Shown here piece by piece: positions 47,901-60,781 of a stretch of DNA of 64,000 bases. The DNA comes from Vespa crabro (taxonomy: Eukaryota; Arthropoda; Insecta; Hymenoptera; Vespidae): positions 14,652,837-14,716,836 of the forward strand of contig NC_060955.1 in NCBI RefSeq assembly GCF_910589235.1, in the 5' to 3' direction. The position numbers were made by a program, and so were the translations under genes. Every line of letters begins with the position of its first letter. Position 1 is the first letter of the stretch. The notes below the pieces were generated by a model. That model made no database searches, was not told the origin of the DNA, and was given only the letters and a program-made list of their open reading frames with translations.

Positions 47901-49124
47901 AAAGAAGGTAAAAAAATTCATTTAATAAAAAATTCAAATATTTTCAACAGGTCGCAGACAAGTTAAATGTACGTATTATGATAGACGCGGAGCAAACGTA
48001 TTTCCAGCCGGCAATCTCAAGACTAACGTTGGAAATGATGCGCAAGTACAATACAGATAAGGTAAAGCTCTATTTAAAAAGCATAATATGTTATCAATCC
48101 GAAAATTTTCAGTGAATCATTTCTCAATCCCAAATGGTCTACTTCATAGGCCGTGGTGTTCAATACGTACCAGACATATCTGCAGGAAGCTTATAACGAG
48201 GTAAAAACGGATCTAGAACAGGCAGAACGTCAAAACTTTTATTTTGGCGCGAAAATCGTACGAGGTGCTTATATTGAGCAGGTATGATGAGTGTATAGAC
48301 GTATTTTGTTCTAAAACTTATACTTATCTTATTGCAGAAGATGTCCGAAATATAATTGCAATGAAATTTCAAAATATAGTTAGATTTTACTCGTATAGTT
48401 ATTTCTAATTTATATTGTATATCATTATTCGAGTAATCATGATAATTACGATAGGAAAGAGCAAGAGCCGCTGCTATGGGTTATCCGGACCCAACGAATC
48501 CTTCGTACGAAGCTACTACTGAATCTTATCACAAAACACTGATGGAGTGTTTGAGGCGGATGAAGCAGTATAAAGATAAGGGCGAAGACCCTAAGAAAAT
48601 AGGTATTATGGTTGCCTCACATAACGAAGACACCGTACGTTTTGCTATAGAGAAGTACGTTATGACATTTCTGTTATTTGTATTTAACATGATTACTTAT
48701 CTACTTTTTAATGTCATCAATAACGAATCTTTTTCTTGTTTTTAGAATGAAGGAAATCGGAATCTCCCCAGAAGATAAAGTTATTTGCTTTGGTCAATTA
48801 TTAGGAATGTGTGATTATATAACGTTTCCGTTAGGTAGGATAATATATAATTATATTCAACTTAGAAGTAAATATTGTTAAGGAAAAAACTATGTATTAA
48901 ATGATTGTCTCGTTTCAGGTCAATCTGGTTATTCGGCATTTAAATATATTCCTTATGGACCAGTGAAGGAGGTATTACCGTATCTTTCTCGACGTGCACA
49001 AGAAAATAGAGGTATAATGAAGAAGATTAAGAAGGAGAAACAATTGCTGTTGAGTGAAATAACGAGACGCTTGGTGAAAGGACAAATATTCTACAAACCT
49101 AAAGGCAATTATACTCCGGTCTGA
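35267..49124 (+). CDS. PRODH: Proline dehydrogenase, mitochondrial (sluggish-A)
   Basis: Eleven exons: 35267-35590, 43749-43957, 44189-44370, 46132-46196, 46337-46521, 47687-47861, 47951-48061, 48150-48281, 48455-48654, 48746-48834 and 48919-49124 (TGA), in consistent phase, giving 625 residues. This FAD enzyme of the inner mitochondrial membrane oxidises proline to pyrroline-5-carboxylate, the first step of proline breakdown. It matters in insects, especially bees, that use proline as flight fuel. The start MAFLRTVPRCCAGKKIFK is an arginine/lysine-rich presequence. The beta/alpha-barrel motifs are all present: VHLFPWSG-type (VIHLFPWSGILDENYELS), MIDAEQTYFQPAISRLTLEM, FNTYQTYL, FGAKIVRGAYIEQERARA, VASHNEDTVRFA and the FAD-binding tail FGQLLGMCDYITFPLG, YIPYGPVKEVLPYLSRRAQEN. 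Intron 1 is 8.2 kb and may hold alternative promoters. A polyadenylation signal AATAAA is at 49351. Confidence 0.97.
37081..37164. repeat. (TGTA)21 microsatellite
   Basis: 84 bp of perfect tetranucleotide repeat in PRODH intron 1, one of the purest and longest in the window. Confidence 0.97.
41752..41800. repeat. (GT)n(GA)n compound microsatellite
   Basis: About 30 bp GT followed directly by about 19 bp GA, in PRODH intron 1. Confidence 0.95.
44780..44969. repeat. 190-bp purine tract: (GGAGA)n then (GA)n
   Basis: A pentanucleotide GGAGA array (about 44784-44895) runs into a GA dinucleotide array ending at 44969, with a single pyrimidine (T at 44854) in 190 bases. It lies in PRODH intron 3. 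Confidence 0.97.
46561..46874. mobile_element. piggyBac-type MITE flanked by TTAA
   Basis: TTAA (46561-46564) is followed by CCCTTTTACAATC; at the other side ...GGCAGTTCAAGGG is followed by TTAA (46871-46874). The ends match as inverted CCCTT and the target is the piggyBac target. The 306-bp body has no coding frame; its right half carries three loosely repeated units ending in GGTGGCAGTT / TTGGCAGTT. It sits in PRODH intron 5. The left terminus resembles that of the transposase-bearing element at 20863, so a related source could have moved it. Confidence 0.78.
47378..47615. mobile_element. hAT-type MITE with 8-bp target duplication
   Basis: The left end TAGGAGTGGGCAA and right end TTGTTCACCCCTA are imperfect inverted repeats of the hAT class. 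The flanking 8-mers TCTTAAGA (47370-47377) and TTTTAAGA (47616-47623) match at 7 of 8 positions, as expected for a hAT target-site duplication. The 238-bp body is non-coding and GC-richer than its surroundings, with GGCTCGCG motifs near both ends. It lies in PRODH intron 5. Confidence 0.82.
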
Positions 49125-49732
49125 GTATTTCGTCCTAATTAGTACAGAGATATACTCTATCAAATTCAAGTAGTGATTGTAAATTATTGAATCTCCAAGA
49201 CCTTTAATGGCACTTCGAATCGAGATAATTGAAATAACCTGGTAAAACTTGTGGTATTTAAGAGCGATGCGCGAGTGTGTGTGCGTGTGTGTATGTAGCC
49301 AGAAAAGCAGGTAGTGTTTTCCTTACGTAAAATTGCTTATGTGTGCCCTCAATAAACGCAAATTGCTCGATATTGCACTATTTGGCATAAAGTTATGTGC
49401 GTTATTATAGTTTTACCCGCATTGCAAAAAGCTATCAGCTTTGGTTATTGCTATGGTTATTGCTAACGCGATCGAACACCCATCGAATGTCCATCTTCAA
49501 GTATCGCAGCTCCATTATCTGCTGTTATGTTCAAGATATCGAAATTATATTTTTCTTTTTTGAAATATCAGTTGTTAATTTATACTAAATGAAATATTAT
49601 AACACTGTCTTGAACAATGATGAAATCGTAGAAAGAAAGCGATTGAAGTGCCCTCTAGCAAAGAGACCCTGCACCGAAATTATATCATGTTTTAATTTTT
49701 TTTATATTTTTGAGAATCCTAGTATTTTATCT

Positions 49733-49736
<4 letters not shown>

Positions 49737-49827
<91 letters not shown>
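49737..49827. repeat. (TA)n microsatellite
   Basis: About 90 bp of TA with two single-base interruptions. Confidence 0.96.
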
Positions 49828-49830
<3 letters not shown>

Positions 49831-49929
49831 CTTATATTTAATTTATAGTTTTATGCATATATATAATATACGCACAGAATGTATTGCTCGTTTAAAGTTC
49901 GTGTTATACTATCTGTGTCATGTATTATT

Positions 49930-49930
49930 T

Positions 49931-49968
<38 letters not shown>

Positions 49969-50004
49969 TGCGCGCGTAGGTGTGTATATATATATATATA
50001 TATA
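49930..50004. repeat. Alternating purine-pyrimidine tract (TG)n(CG)n...(TA)n
   Basis: TG repeats run into GCGCGCGCGCACGTGCGCGCG and then TATATA. It is an almost unbroken alternation of purine and pyrimidine for about 70 bp. Confidence 0.95.
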
Positions 50005-52185
50005 AAATATAAATGAATATAAATACTATATATATATACATATATGTATTTATTTTTGTCGGTATTCCGTTAAAGTATTACGTAAAGTTAGCTTATATGT
50101 ATTAAATTTTTTTTTTTAGAAATTATAACGGCGTTTTATCTGAATTTAATAAATTAATGCAATTAAGTGTACATAGTACGGATGATGGTAGCTGTGTTAA
50201 TCCTGCGGGTCAGACGCGAATAGTCATGTTCCATGCTTGCGCGTAATTACCAAAAGATAACTTCATTTTCATGCAATATTATCAAAGTGACAATGTGAAT
50301 AAGGAATTTATTACTACATATTCAGAGATTCCGTTCTACGAATTGAAAGATCCGAATGAAAGATATTGCGGTTGACATATTATGGTAGTATTCCGCGTAA
50401 AAATTATAATGTACATAAGGGTGGGATAGGAAAGAGAGGAGGGTGGAGTTTAACGACACGAAAATTAGAAGAGTAGAAAAAGTGGCTCTAAGTTTGGATG
50501 GTCGTACGTACGTTAATATTTACATTTCGTCAGTCAGTAAAATGCGATGCGTACGAGACGAGATTTTGCACAAAAGAAAAAATATTACACGACAAAGGCA
50601 CGTAAGATATTTTCCTTTTTACCGATGAGAGTCACTTTTTCTTTTACGTACATTAATTACACGCGTTGAGATATAATATTATAAAGTATATCGTTTGACC
50701 GAAACAAGCGAGATCGAAAGTTTCGAGAAAGATAGACTGCCTTCTTGTAATTTCACATTTATAGAGCATAAATCATCTACCGTTTTTTGCCTCGTTTGAT
50801 TTTGGTCTAAAGTCTACGTTATCATCGGTACGTAAAAAAAGAAGAAATGCAAGAGTACGGTTTAATAACATGTAACGTGCATATATGTGTAGAAATGCCT
50901 CTATGTCTCGAGAGAGAAATAAAAGTAAACAATTAAAGATTTTAAAATGCAAGAAGTGAGATCATACGACATATCTGCTCTTGTTTTCAAGAATCGTCTT
51001 TTGCGATGAGAAAAAGTTTTCTTCACGATTTGCGTTTAACTTTTCAGTATTGTGAATCTTATGTTGCATTAAAGTATATTAATACTGAAAATCCTACGCA
51101 GGTTGTTATTAGTAATTCAACACTATTGTACGATTGTCGACATTGCAAGATATCGAACTACGACTCTGATTTTTTACAGTATTTTCTTCTTTGTAATAAG
51201 AACACGTGATAAAATAGAGAGTTACTTATGATAGACTTTCTTTAAACTTTCTTTCTAATATTCTTATCCTTCTTTCTTTTTTCTTTTTTAATATAATTAT
51301 CATAAATTCGATTTTCTTCTTATTGTTCGTATTATTTGCTTCTTTTGGAACGACGCAAGTATACTTCCTTATGATCTCTGTTGTGTACATTGACTTTGAT
51401 ATTGAGATATATATGTTAGTAGACCACATCTATAACGATGATGTCGATGATGACGATAACAGTCTGATAAAGTATATTATCTGAAAGATATATTTGTTTC
51501 CCTAAAACGTATATATGCGTGATTTTTTCTTATAGAGGTCAATAAAAGGAATCTATTACGAAGATTATGTTAATCACACAGAATTTTTGAAAGAAAAAAG
51601 AAACTTGATCGATGAAATAAATAAATAAATAAAGAGGCATAGTTATACTGATTATAGCGAAGTGTCTCCATGGCGTTTAGCGGTATGATGAATGTGAGTG
51701 AACTAGATATATATATATATACATATATATAATTCTATTTGTTATATTTATTATTCGCCTAGTACGTCAATACGTAAAAAAAAACTCTTAACTCACGTCT
51801 CATATGTGTGATGGTGACAATAATTTAGATAAAGATAATGTTATTGACGTGTAGCGTATGAGTCTTATATATTGTATTATTTGTCACTATGGTTGATTGG
51901 CATGGATGATGGAAAACAATAGAAATGAATTAGTGAGAAGCCTTGAGAACGAGCAAACAAAAGATTTCTACATTTTGTGTAATTACGATTGCGACAATTT
52001 GCAATTCTACTATCGAAACAAGTGCGACACTTTCTTTCGCTCGCTTACTGCCAACGATCGGGTTATTATTATAATCGCAATTTTACATAGTAAAAACGAT
52101 TTACATTATACATACCTATAGTTAACTTCGTATACATGTTTGGAAATTAATTAACACGGAAGTTGAGTTAGAAGTGTCGCTTATA

Positions 52186-52187
<2 letters not shown>

Positions 52188-52251
<64 letters not shown>
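52188..52251. repeat. (TA)n microsatellite
   Basis: 64 bp of uninterrupted TA. Confidence 0.96.
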
Positions 52252-52255
<4 letters not shown>

Positions 52256-55200
52256 GAAAAGATCTAGAAATAAACGCATTTATTGTTTGCTTTTTCTCAA
52301 CCAAAAAAAGGAGAATTTGGTTTAGAGAAATATTTAGTATTTATCCTTTCTCGAAGTTGGTAAATGCGCGACAAAAACCAATGAAAGTTAAATTAAAACG
52401 TCGTTCGATATAAAATAAGAATAATATTTATTATTTCATGAAATACAATAATTATACATGCCTTTCCAATGCGTTTCATAATCCCCCGCTTTGGAGATCC
52501 GATGTTTTGTGTTCCTTCAACAAATTTTAAATTTAATTAAAAATGTCGACAAAGAAGCACGCAAAAAGATGCTACTAGTCATATAGGGTACAATGTTTAT
52601 TTTTCGTCCTATTTGTTTATTTTTTTTTTTATTTTATATTTACGGTCCATTCTTTACAACTTTGTATTTGAATTTCCTGCAGTTCTTTTAAAAACACTAT
52701 GCTTTTTCATGTTGCGTGAAAGAGTCTATTACATTAGACACGCGACACATTCCATTTCGTGATTTCGGTAATTCTTTTAATATTCTTCTGAACATTACTT
52801 ACTATGTAACATGTATTAACCTTTTTTTTTTTAATTTTCTTATTAATTGTTAAATAATTACAGATTCTTGTTTTAATCTTGGTAACGAACTATGATCATG
52901 GTTGTAAGGAATTTACATCGGCTTTGTATGTTACTTGCGCTTTAGCTCATGATAGGTTAGAATTTTTTAAAGTTTTATTACGGTAAGAAATATACGTGGA
53001 TAAACGTATCAGGAAAAAGTTTATCCGTAAGAATGTATATATTTATGTACGTACATTGGGATATAATCAGGCACGTGGTGCTTTTTATAGTTTATTTTTC
53101 GCGATTATTATAAGGTAATGAATGTCGTGCGTATTTTTTTTTTCATATCATCTCCTTTCGTCGCATATTACTTTGGTATTACGATTCTTGTAAACGAAGA
53201 ATGAAGATTATACGATATACGATGTATAGCAGTATATGGTCGTCGTTTGAAAATCAATGAATGGGAGAAAAAAGAGAATAAACTTTAATTTACCAATTTT
53301 CGTCGAATTCGACGCGTTTGAACAAATTCCAATACGTTTCAATAATTTACTTAAAATGATATGAATTAATACGAATATGGTATACATTGGTCCGATTTGA
53401 AAACTTAAAAAAATAAGAAATAATGGGCTGACCTATATAATACAAATAGTATGCTATTCAGCAGGTTTTTTGATCAGTCCGATTCCAGTGGTATAAATTT
53501 TCAATTGACGTCCATCACCGCACGCATACCCTTATTAAAATGCTAACGATTTTCATAAAAAATGTGTTACATTATTCGTAACATTAATTATAAACTAACG
53601 ATATGACACGATACGCGTGTCGAATTTCTTTCTACACAACTTTCACATTTTTTTTTCCATTTTACTTTCTGATTTCATTTTAATTTTCCCCGCTTTTTCT
53701 TTTTTCTACACTTTTTCAATTTAGCTTAAAGTTAATGTGTTGATCCGTAAGAAAATTTGCACTGGAAGTGTATTGCGATATAAATTCCGCATATATTTAA
53801 TTTTTTCTTGATTATCTTTTTTCCCTTTTTTTGATGCTTTATCATACACGATTGGAACGATTGATGAAAAGGGAAGGCTCCTACCCTAACGTTTTTTAAT
53901 TATTTACAATTTGACGAACGTTTTATCGATAATAATTTCTGTTGCTTTTCAAATTTGATCGATTTTCAGGGCTAATAGTATCCCTTCAGATGAATTTCTA
54001 CTATAAATAAAAATTATGGTTTATTTAACACATTGAAAGCTATAACTTCGCGCGAGTCACATTAAAACTTTTACTTCCATTTTGAAAATCTTTCCTCACG
54101 GGTTTAATGATATACACAGATATTCATATCTATGATAGCAAATGCACATATTGCATAAATGTGTTTTATTGAGCATTTATTCCGTTTACTTCTTAACAAA
54201 TTTTTTTAGTCAGATCGTGTGAAACACGATCTGTAATCTGTTTATTTATTTTTTCTTTAATATTTTTTTGGTCTAGCATATCTTTATTACTGACGAAACA
54301 TTAGAAACTACCTACATATATGAAAATCCGACCGGAGCATTTTGCCTAGGTTTTTATCATCAAACAGTCATTTTTAAACAGAAAATGAATTGCATGAGAC
54401 TATTGAATATGTTATGTCTCTTTTGATATCGGTATGATTTTTTTCAAGTATACCATTCTTTTTAGGAAACAATGAAAAACTTAAAAGTATAAAACTCGTA
54501 ATAGGTATACCATTACATTTTCTGCTCTATCGTTCTTTTCTATTATCAATGGGAGACCCGTACAAAACTTGCGTGACTCAACCTGAATGTAGATTATATG
54601 GAATGAGTTCGTAGACTGTAGAGGGAACGTTACGATTTTTCCGTTTATTTTTTACAAGTTGGAACGTTTTGAAAGACATCAAGTATGGATCAATGGTTAT
54701 ACAGGGCGTGCATCTCGGCATCGTCGATCATGATTCGTGAAAGTTCGCGAACAATTTGTACACACTAGTTACTTATATTTATCTTGGCAAAGGTGCGTGA
54801 ATAAGACTATTTCCTTGAGTTTATTTCCTCGCGATCAATCGTGATATTACGTTTATTCATTAGCTGAAAAGTTGAGAAGCACAGAAACTGTTATTCGGCT
54901 AGGAATTGAATCCTAATTACATATTTGTTCCATCCAGCATATTATTCGTTGACGCGCGCTTTTCGTTGCATTCATAGATCAATTTTAAGTATTTGAATGC
55001 TCGTTCGTCTCAATATATCAATATTGAAATTCATTGCTCTTAGGATCATAAAGGAGGTTATTTTTCTTATCTGTATCATTTTTACTTATTCATCTGATCG
55101 TTAATTGTTCGCAATCCACTTTTGTTCGTATTAGCAAGAAACAACAATGACATTACATTCTTTCGTTATCATTAGACCTCGAAGAATCACATTCTCCTGT

Positions 55201-55768
55201 ATACTATCCGATATATCTTTTACCTTCTTTGTAGGTAAGAAGAACAAAAAATGGAGAGTAAGAAGAAAGGAGTCGAGTGTGCTATATATATGTAAGAACG
55301 CTAGAGGAAAAAAAGGAGAAGACTAATCGAACGAGGATTCGTTTCCAAAAAGTCGAGAATGTCATCTATTCCAGAAAAGTAAGGACGACGAAATCGAAGA
55401 AATTTCGAGATTGTGTGAAACATCTCGATTTCTCACGAGAGTGAGAAAATGGTACATTTTGGTTCGTTGGTCACGACTTCGACGCTGCTATTCCTTCGTG
55501 CTTGTTCAGTTTGCATTGAAAGGGGAAGCGCATCCTCATTAGTCATCAATGTAGTTGTTTGACAGGCGAATGCTACACTATTGGCCCTTCTCCTCGAAGA
55601 TCTTCTTTTAGTGGTAAAAGTCGCATACTCGGCCACCGGGCTGCTCCTCCGTCTGCTGCATTTCCTGGCCGTCCTTAAGCTGGATGGAACGATTCTGCCT
55701 CAGTCCGATCTATGCCTTCCTTCGATCTCGATTGTTGATCCTCGGTCGCTCGCGGTCGATTCTATCGG

Positions 55769-58186
55769 TCACAATGGTGCTAGACTTTTACCTCGCTTCG
55801 CTAGTCTAATTTCGAGCCACACATGAGGTACGACCGATAGCAACAACATGAATGCTAATCCAAGAACACGGAATCGTGTGCAAACCAAACCATGAAGACC
55901 CAACGCTAACGAGAGTCCTAACCATCTCCAGAAGAGTGATGTTGACAACGGACCTTGCCAGGAATTTGGATAGAGACCTAGTACTAAAGCTGAAAATAAA
56001 ATATTTTGCTCTAGAGGATGTTAACAAATATCACGCCTTGAATATCATTTTGTTATTGCTGCTTATTTTGATCGATTTCAATCTCACTAAAGAACTCACT
56101 GTATATTAAAGTTTCCCAGATAGAGTTGCAAACTCCCCAGGCAGCTGATATGACATGGAAAAGTGCCGGATCGTCGCCAGCCGGTCTCCAGACGACCAGA
56201 ACGAGCAACAAACAGGCATGGAAAGCGAAACCCACGACTGCAACACAAAACCAATCAAATTAAATGAGGTATGTAAATACTTTTCCAATAAATGTTTATA
56301 TTATCGTCGAAGCGAGAAGCATCTTACCTACGACAAAGTATCTCTTGATGTGCCTCAATAACATGGAGAGCGTTACACCGGCGAGACCCTGTAACAAAGC
56401 CAAGCTCAGAAAACTGACAGTGATGGTGCCAACTCCGCCAAGGGCGCAAGCCACATATGCCTGTTGATAAAGAAAAAAAAGTCAATGAAATCAGTTGAAA
56501 GATAGGCCAGGAGAATTTTTTCATTCAAAAATTCATAACTCGAATATCGTTTCAAAACATACTTCAGTGAAGTCGGCGTAAATGAAACCTTGCTCGAGGC
56601 CGATGAAGAGTGTTAATGGAGCCGCTAATTGCAGTTTTGGATCTTGAAAGGCGCACTTGATGGACTTGAAAATGTTACGTGTGCTAACTCTGTCGTTTAT
56701 ATTCTGCGGTTCCTTCATTCTCGAATCGAGAAAGGCACAGGAAATGCCCATTCCTAGAACGGCAAGGCCAAACCAAATACTGATCAACATCTTCGACGTA
56801 TTATTTGATATTGATGGTAAATAGAGACTTTCGTTATAGAAATAAGTCTCTTCGGGGCAATACTCTGCACCGCAAACGTCTTCAATCTCGCTTTCCGTTA
56901 CATCTGGTGGGATCGAGTCCGTAAGTTTTACCAAAACTGCCGCGATCAGGCAACCTAACAAGTTGTAGAAAAGTTAGGTGGATGGAATTATATTGGGAGA
57001 AAGAGAGAGAAGCAATTATAAAATAGAACGGGAGAAGCAATAGAGAAGCATAATAAAGCGAAATAAATAAAGATACAAATAATAAAGAATACGTTTACCT
57101 ATTGCGAGACCCACATCTTCTGCCAATTTGACGCCTCTATTGAGTCTTCTCAAGAGACAATCACGTCTAGTTTCGTCTGGATCTTCGGGATCGACACAGA
57201 GCAAAGCTAAACAACTTGCCGATATGTTGACGTGCGAGGTCCTTGCCAAAAAACTCGGACTGACGCAGGCACCCAAGATGGCGTAACTAGGTAAGAGCAC
57301 ATACCACTTCGGATATAAGTGCACACCGACGAAGATTGTCGTAACAAAATGATTGAGGCTGATTACGAGATTCGTGCCAAGTCTTTGAAGAAGAATCGGC
57401 GCGAAACAAGCGGTGATCGCAGCAGTGGCATAAAGTAGAGCCAATAATATCGGTCCAAGATGGGGGTTGAATGTCCCAAGACCAGCTTGGAGAGGAAAGA
57501 TCGGTAAGATCGCGGCTGAGGAAGTTGCATGGCCGAGGAGGAGGGCCGCGCAATGCCTTAAAATTGCTTTCTTTGTCGGACGTGGCCCGGACGGAGTTGT
57601 TCTTACGGCAGCTATCAATCGACGGACTGATGAAGCTCCCGCTGAGGAATTCATCGAGTCTCGTCGTCTCCAAGACAACGCGGCGGATGTCCTGGTCGAG
57701 CGACAAGAAATCGGCGAGTACGCTGCCATGTGCTACAAGTTATTTTCGTCTTTAATTTTTTACTTTAAGCTATATTAACATATTACGGACTGGTAGTTTT
57801 ATTGCTAGCTTTATTCAGTGATCAGCTATGATTTTGGTGAATAACGCAAATACGAGAATTCTCATGACCGGTTACAAGTTCTAGAACAGAACAAGTTCTA
57901 GAACAGAACAGAGAATTCTCGTGATCCGTCCGCAATGTGTTAAAAAAAATAATGGCAAAATCGCTAATTTCTTCAATATTTTACCGACCTCTAACATAGC
58001 GTCATTATCCCACAAAGTAGTGGTATGATGATTTCCACTGCTTCTCGCACGACGATGGGTATGTGCTAACGGTTGAGCTTGAGCGGGCAATCTCATCGGA
58101 CCGAGTCCACCAATTGCCACGGCTCTGTAAACAGGACTTTCGAGTTTCTCCTTCGACAACTCATGTAGATTTGGCAAAGAGCCCAT
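55769..58186 (-). CDS. UNC93-like multi-pass membrane protein
   Basis: Six exons: 58186-57989, 57732-57099, 56954-56563, 56460-56328, 56237-56100 and 55989-55769 (TGA), giving 571 residues if the first exon is joined at GAG|GTCGGT. Residues about 1-120 are hydrophilic and Arg/Ser-rich (cytoplasmic). They are followed by about 10-12 hydrophobic segments of the MFS/UNC93 fold, for example LPIFPLQAGLGTFNPHLGP with the next helix, LLPSYAILGACVSPSFLAR, LISIWFGLAVLGMGISCAFL, LTLFIGLEQGFIYADFTEAY, ALGGVGTITVSFLSLALLQG and VISAAWGVCNSIWETLIY. A large loop with a Cys pair (CGAEYC) and N-glycosylation sites (YNESL, NNTSK) is luminal or extracellular. UNC-93 in C. elegans regulates a two-pore K+ channel, and vertebrate UNC93B1 escorts Toll-like receptors; insect members are mostly unstudied. 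The first junction is uncertain (see findings). Confidence 0.88.
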
Positions 58187-60711
58187 CTTTCTTTTCCCTT
58201 GCGCCCTTCCTGCCTTCCGCTTTTATCCTTTTCTTAATCCACTTTTTTCACTCCTGTTTTCTTACGTTGGCATTTTCCAGTCATCTTTTCTTTTATTGCT
58301 TCTTCAGTGAGCTTTTTTAAACGAAAATGTTAATAATTATATTGCCCAACTGAAAAAAATTTTTGACTTGATGCTTCAGAAATTGAATCCATTCTTGGGT
58401 ATAATTGGTGTCAAAAATACCATCGATTTTACTGTATTAGATCTAGTTTTCGAGATAGGGTATATAATAGTCTTATACGAGTTGAGACTGTTGTTAGAAA
58501 ATTGTTTATTGGCAACAATATAAATACGTATTCCAGTAATGCAAAAAATGTTTATAATCTAAATAATCATCCAATGAATTGCAAACTTTCAAACTTTATG
58601 AGCTGTCTGTTTATAACAATTTATATCAGTACACGTACTAATGATGTTTAAAATTTTGCTCGATGAAAATGCAACACAAACATTATCGAAAACATACGTG
58701 TTCGGATCGCATATTTTCGGAAGACCGAGAATGTGCAGGAGAGAAACTGTGTTCTGGGAGACCTTTGATGGCGAGAACGGAAAAAATGTTCAAAAATGTT
58801 CTTATATTTTTAAAGAGTTAAGTTCTTATACTTTTAGATCAACTTTAACATTAGGATCAGTATTACGATAGAGAGTTCGTCATACTTTGCAGACAGATAG
58901 ATGTTTCATCATGACAATGTCATCTATCACTTTTCATCGAACACCGAATTTTTATCTAGAAAGGACATTCCAGTAGTTTCATTAAATCTAAGTCTTATAG
59001 ACTTCTTTCTAAGCCTCTAAAAGGATTTATTTTGAAAAAATAATGTGGTTTTATAAATTTTTTCAAATACAGAATTTTCTAATAATAGTCTCACTACATT
59101 TTTGTTACATTTCGTATAAACCCGTTATACCGTATTTCGAATATTAGATTTGATACGATGAAACCGATGATATTTTTGAAATCAGGATCGTAGATATATT
59201 CAAGAATAGAATTAATTTTTTAGGTAAGAAGCTTAAACTTGTTTTTCACAAATAAATAGCCTATAAAATATTGGATTTTCGTTGATTGATCATTGGTTTA
59301 TTGCTAAATCTGTATAGCTGCAATTGCAAATGGACGAGAGCTATGTTTGGAATTTATTCCATCGAGTTAGAGAAATAACTTAATGAGATACTGACTGTAA
59401 AAGTGTTCGCATCATTTTTAACTTCCGATCCCATTAATACCCATTCCGATAAAAATCTGATACTTGTACGATTTCTGAGGTAACAAGAAAAAAGTCAAGA
59501 AGTCAATCGATGTACTAGCAGGTTTTCCTTTCCTTTCAACAGTATAAACCAGATGAAGAAGGAAAAGAATAATCAGAAAAAAGGATAATAAAAATCAATC
59601 GATCTGTCGTAAGGTAACCTTGAACAAGAACTTGCGACGAAAGAACCGTTAGTGTAGATATTATTTATTGACGGCCTTGAAATAATGATTGGAGAGGGCC
59701 GATTGGTCGATCGTTTTCTCGTCAAGCCAATCATTAACAAAGATCTCATTTCATGCAAATCGTAAAGCAATGAGATCAGCAAGAAGTGCGTACACACCTC
59801 CACGTTTCGAGTGATAGAATAAAAAGGAACGTTCATAACAAGTGGAAAACTTGATCTTCTTAGCAGGATTTACATAATTCTTCTTACATTTTTAATTTGT
59901 TTTGCGATTGGACACACCCATTTTCATGATTTCGTCACTCTAAAGAATTCATTTAACTTGACTTGATTATGATCTAATCAGATCTCACTTTTTTTTGTCG
60001 AATATTGCAGTGATCATTATACATGTGCACATTTACATACAGGAAAAAGTAAGAACATGAATCACAATTCGTCAATGATCGAAGATACATCGAAAGAACT
60101 ATAGACCTTGTAGAAAATGATTTATGCGCAATGACTGCTAATGATATAAGCGCGATTGGTGTGATTGTATCATAAAAAGCGTATTTCCTTCAAAAAACCG
60201 GCTATACAAATTTATTATTTGTTTCTTTTTCTTTTTTTTACAGATATTTCCTATCGTGAATTCGCACTTGAATTAGTTCTCTTTTATTTCTCGTAACTTT
60301 TAAGAAATCCTATATTCTAAGAATATTTTAAGAATATTTTAAGAAATTACTATTTCTATCGTGTTCCAATTTTCTCTATATTTTATAATAATGTTTGAAA
60401 TAATTCAAAATGGATTTATAGGGTTTTCTAAGAAAGTAGCTAAAAATCTATTTGCCTGAATGCGTTTTAAAAATTATTATAAGAATTGATATTTGTAATG
60501 ATGATAATGATTTTTTTATTATCAATAACCGTTAATAATATGTAACATGATTCGTAAAGCCAGAACGTGACCTGACAAGCATCTATTATTACATGGGTAC
60601 ACGTTGCCGTAGCATTGGTAACATACGGTCGATCGACAATTAATCGCGGTAATAGAGCGAGTAATCCGAAACAAAGAATAATTCATGGACGACTGAAAGG
60701 GAGGGGGGAGA

Positions 60712-60781
<70 letters not shown>

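Larger units (their letters stand above)
49125..55768. other. Gene-free interval between PRODH and UNC93-like gene
   Basis: 6.6 kb between convergent 3' ends. No open frame with family resemblance. It carries the PRODH 3' UTR (signal at 49351), two long TA arrays and a GT/GC/TA compound array, listed separately. A 67-codon minus-strand frame at 55636-55433, just downstream of the UNC93-like stop, has mixed composition but no recognised family; I treat it as 3' UTR. Confidence 0.6.

Noticed and set aside
57467..57778. Plus-strand open frames of 94-103 codons opposite UNC93-like exon 2
   Set aside because: Antisense shadows of a GC-richer coding exon; no start context or family match.
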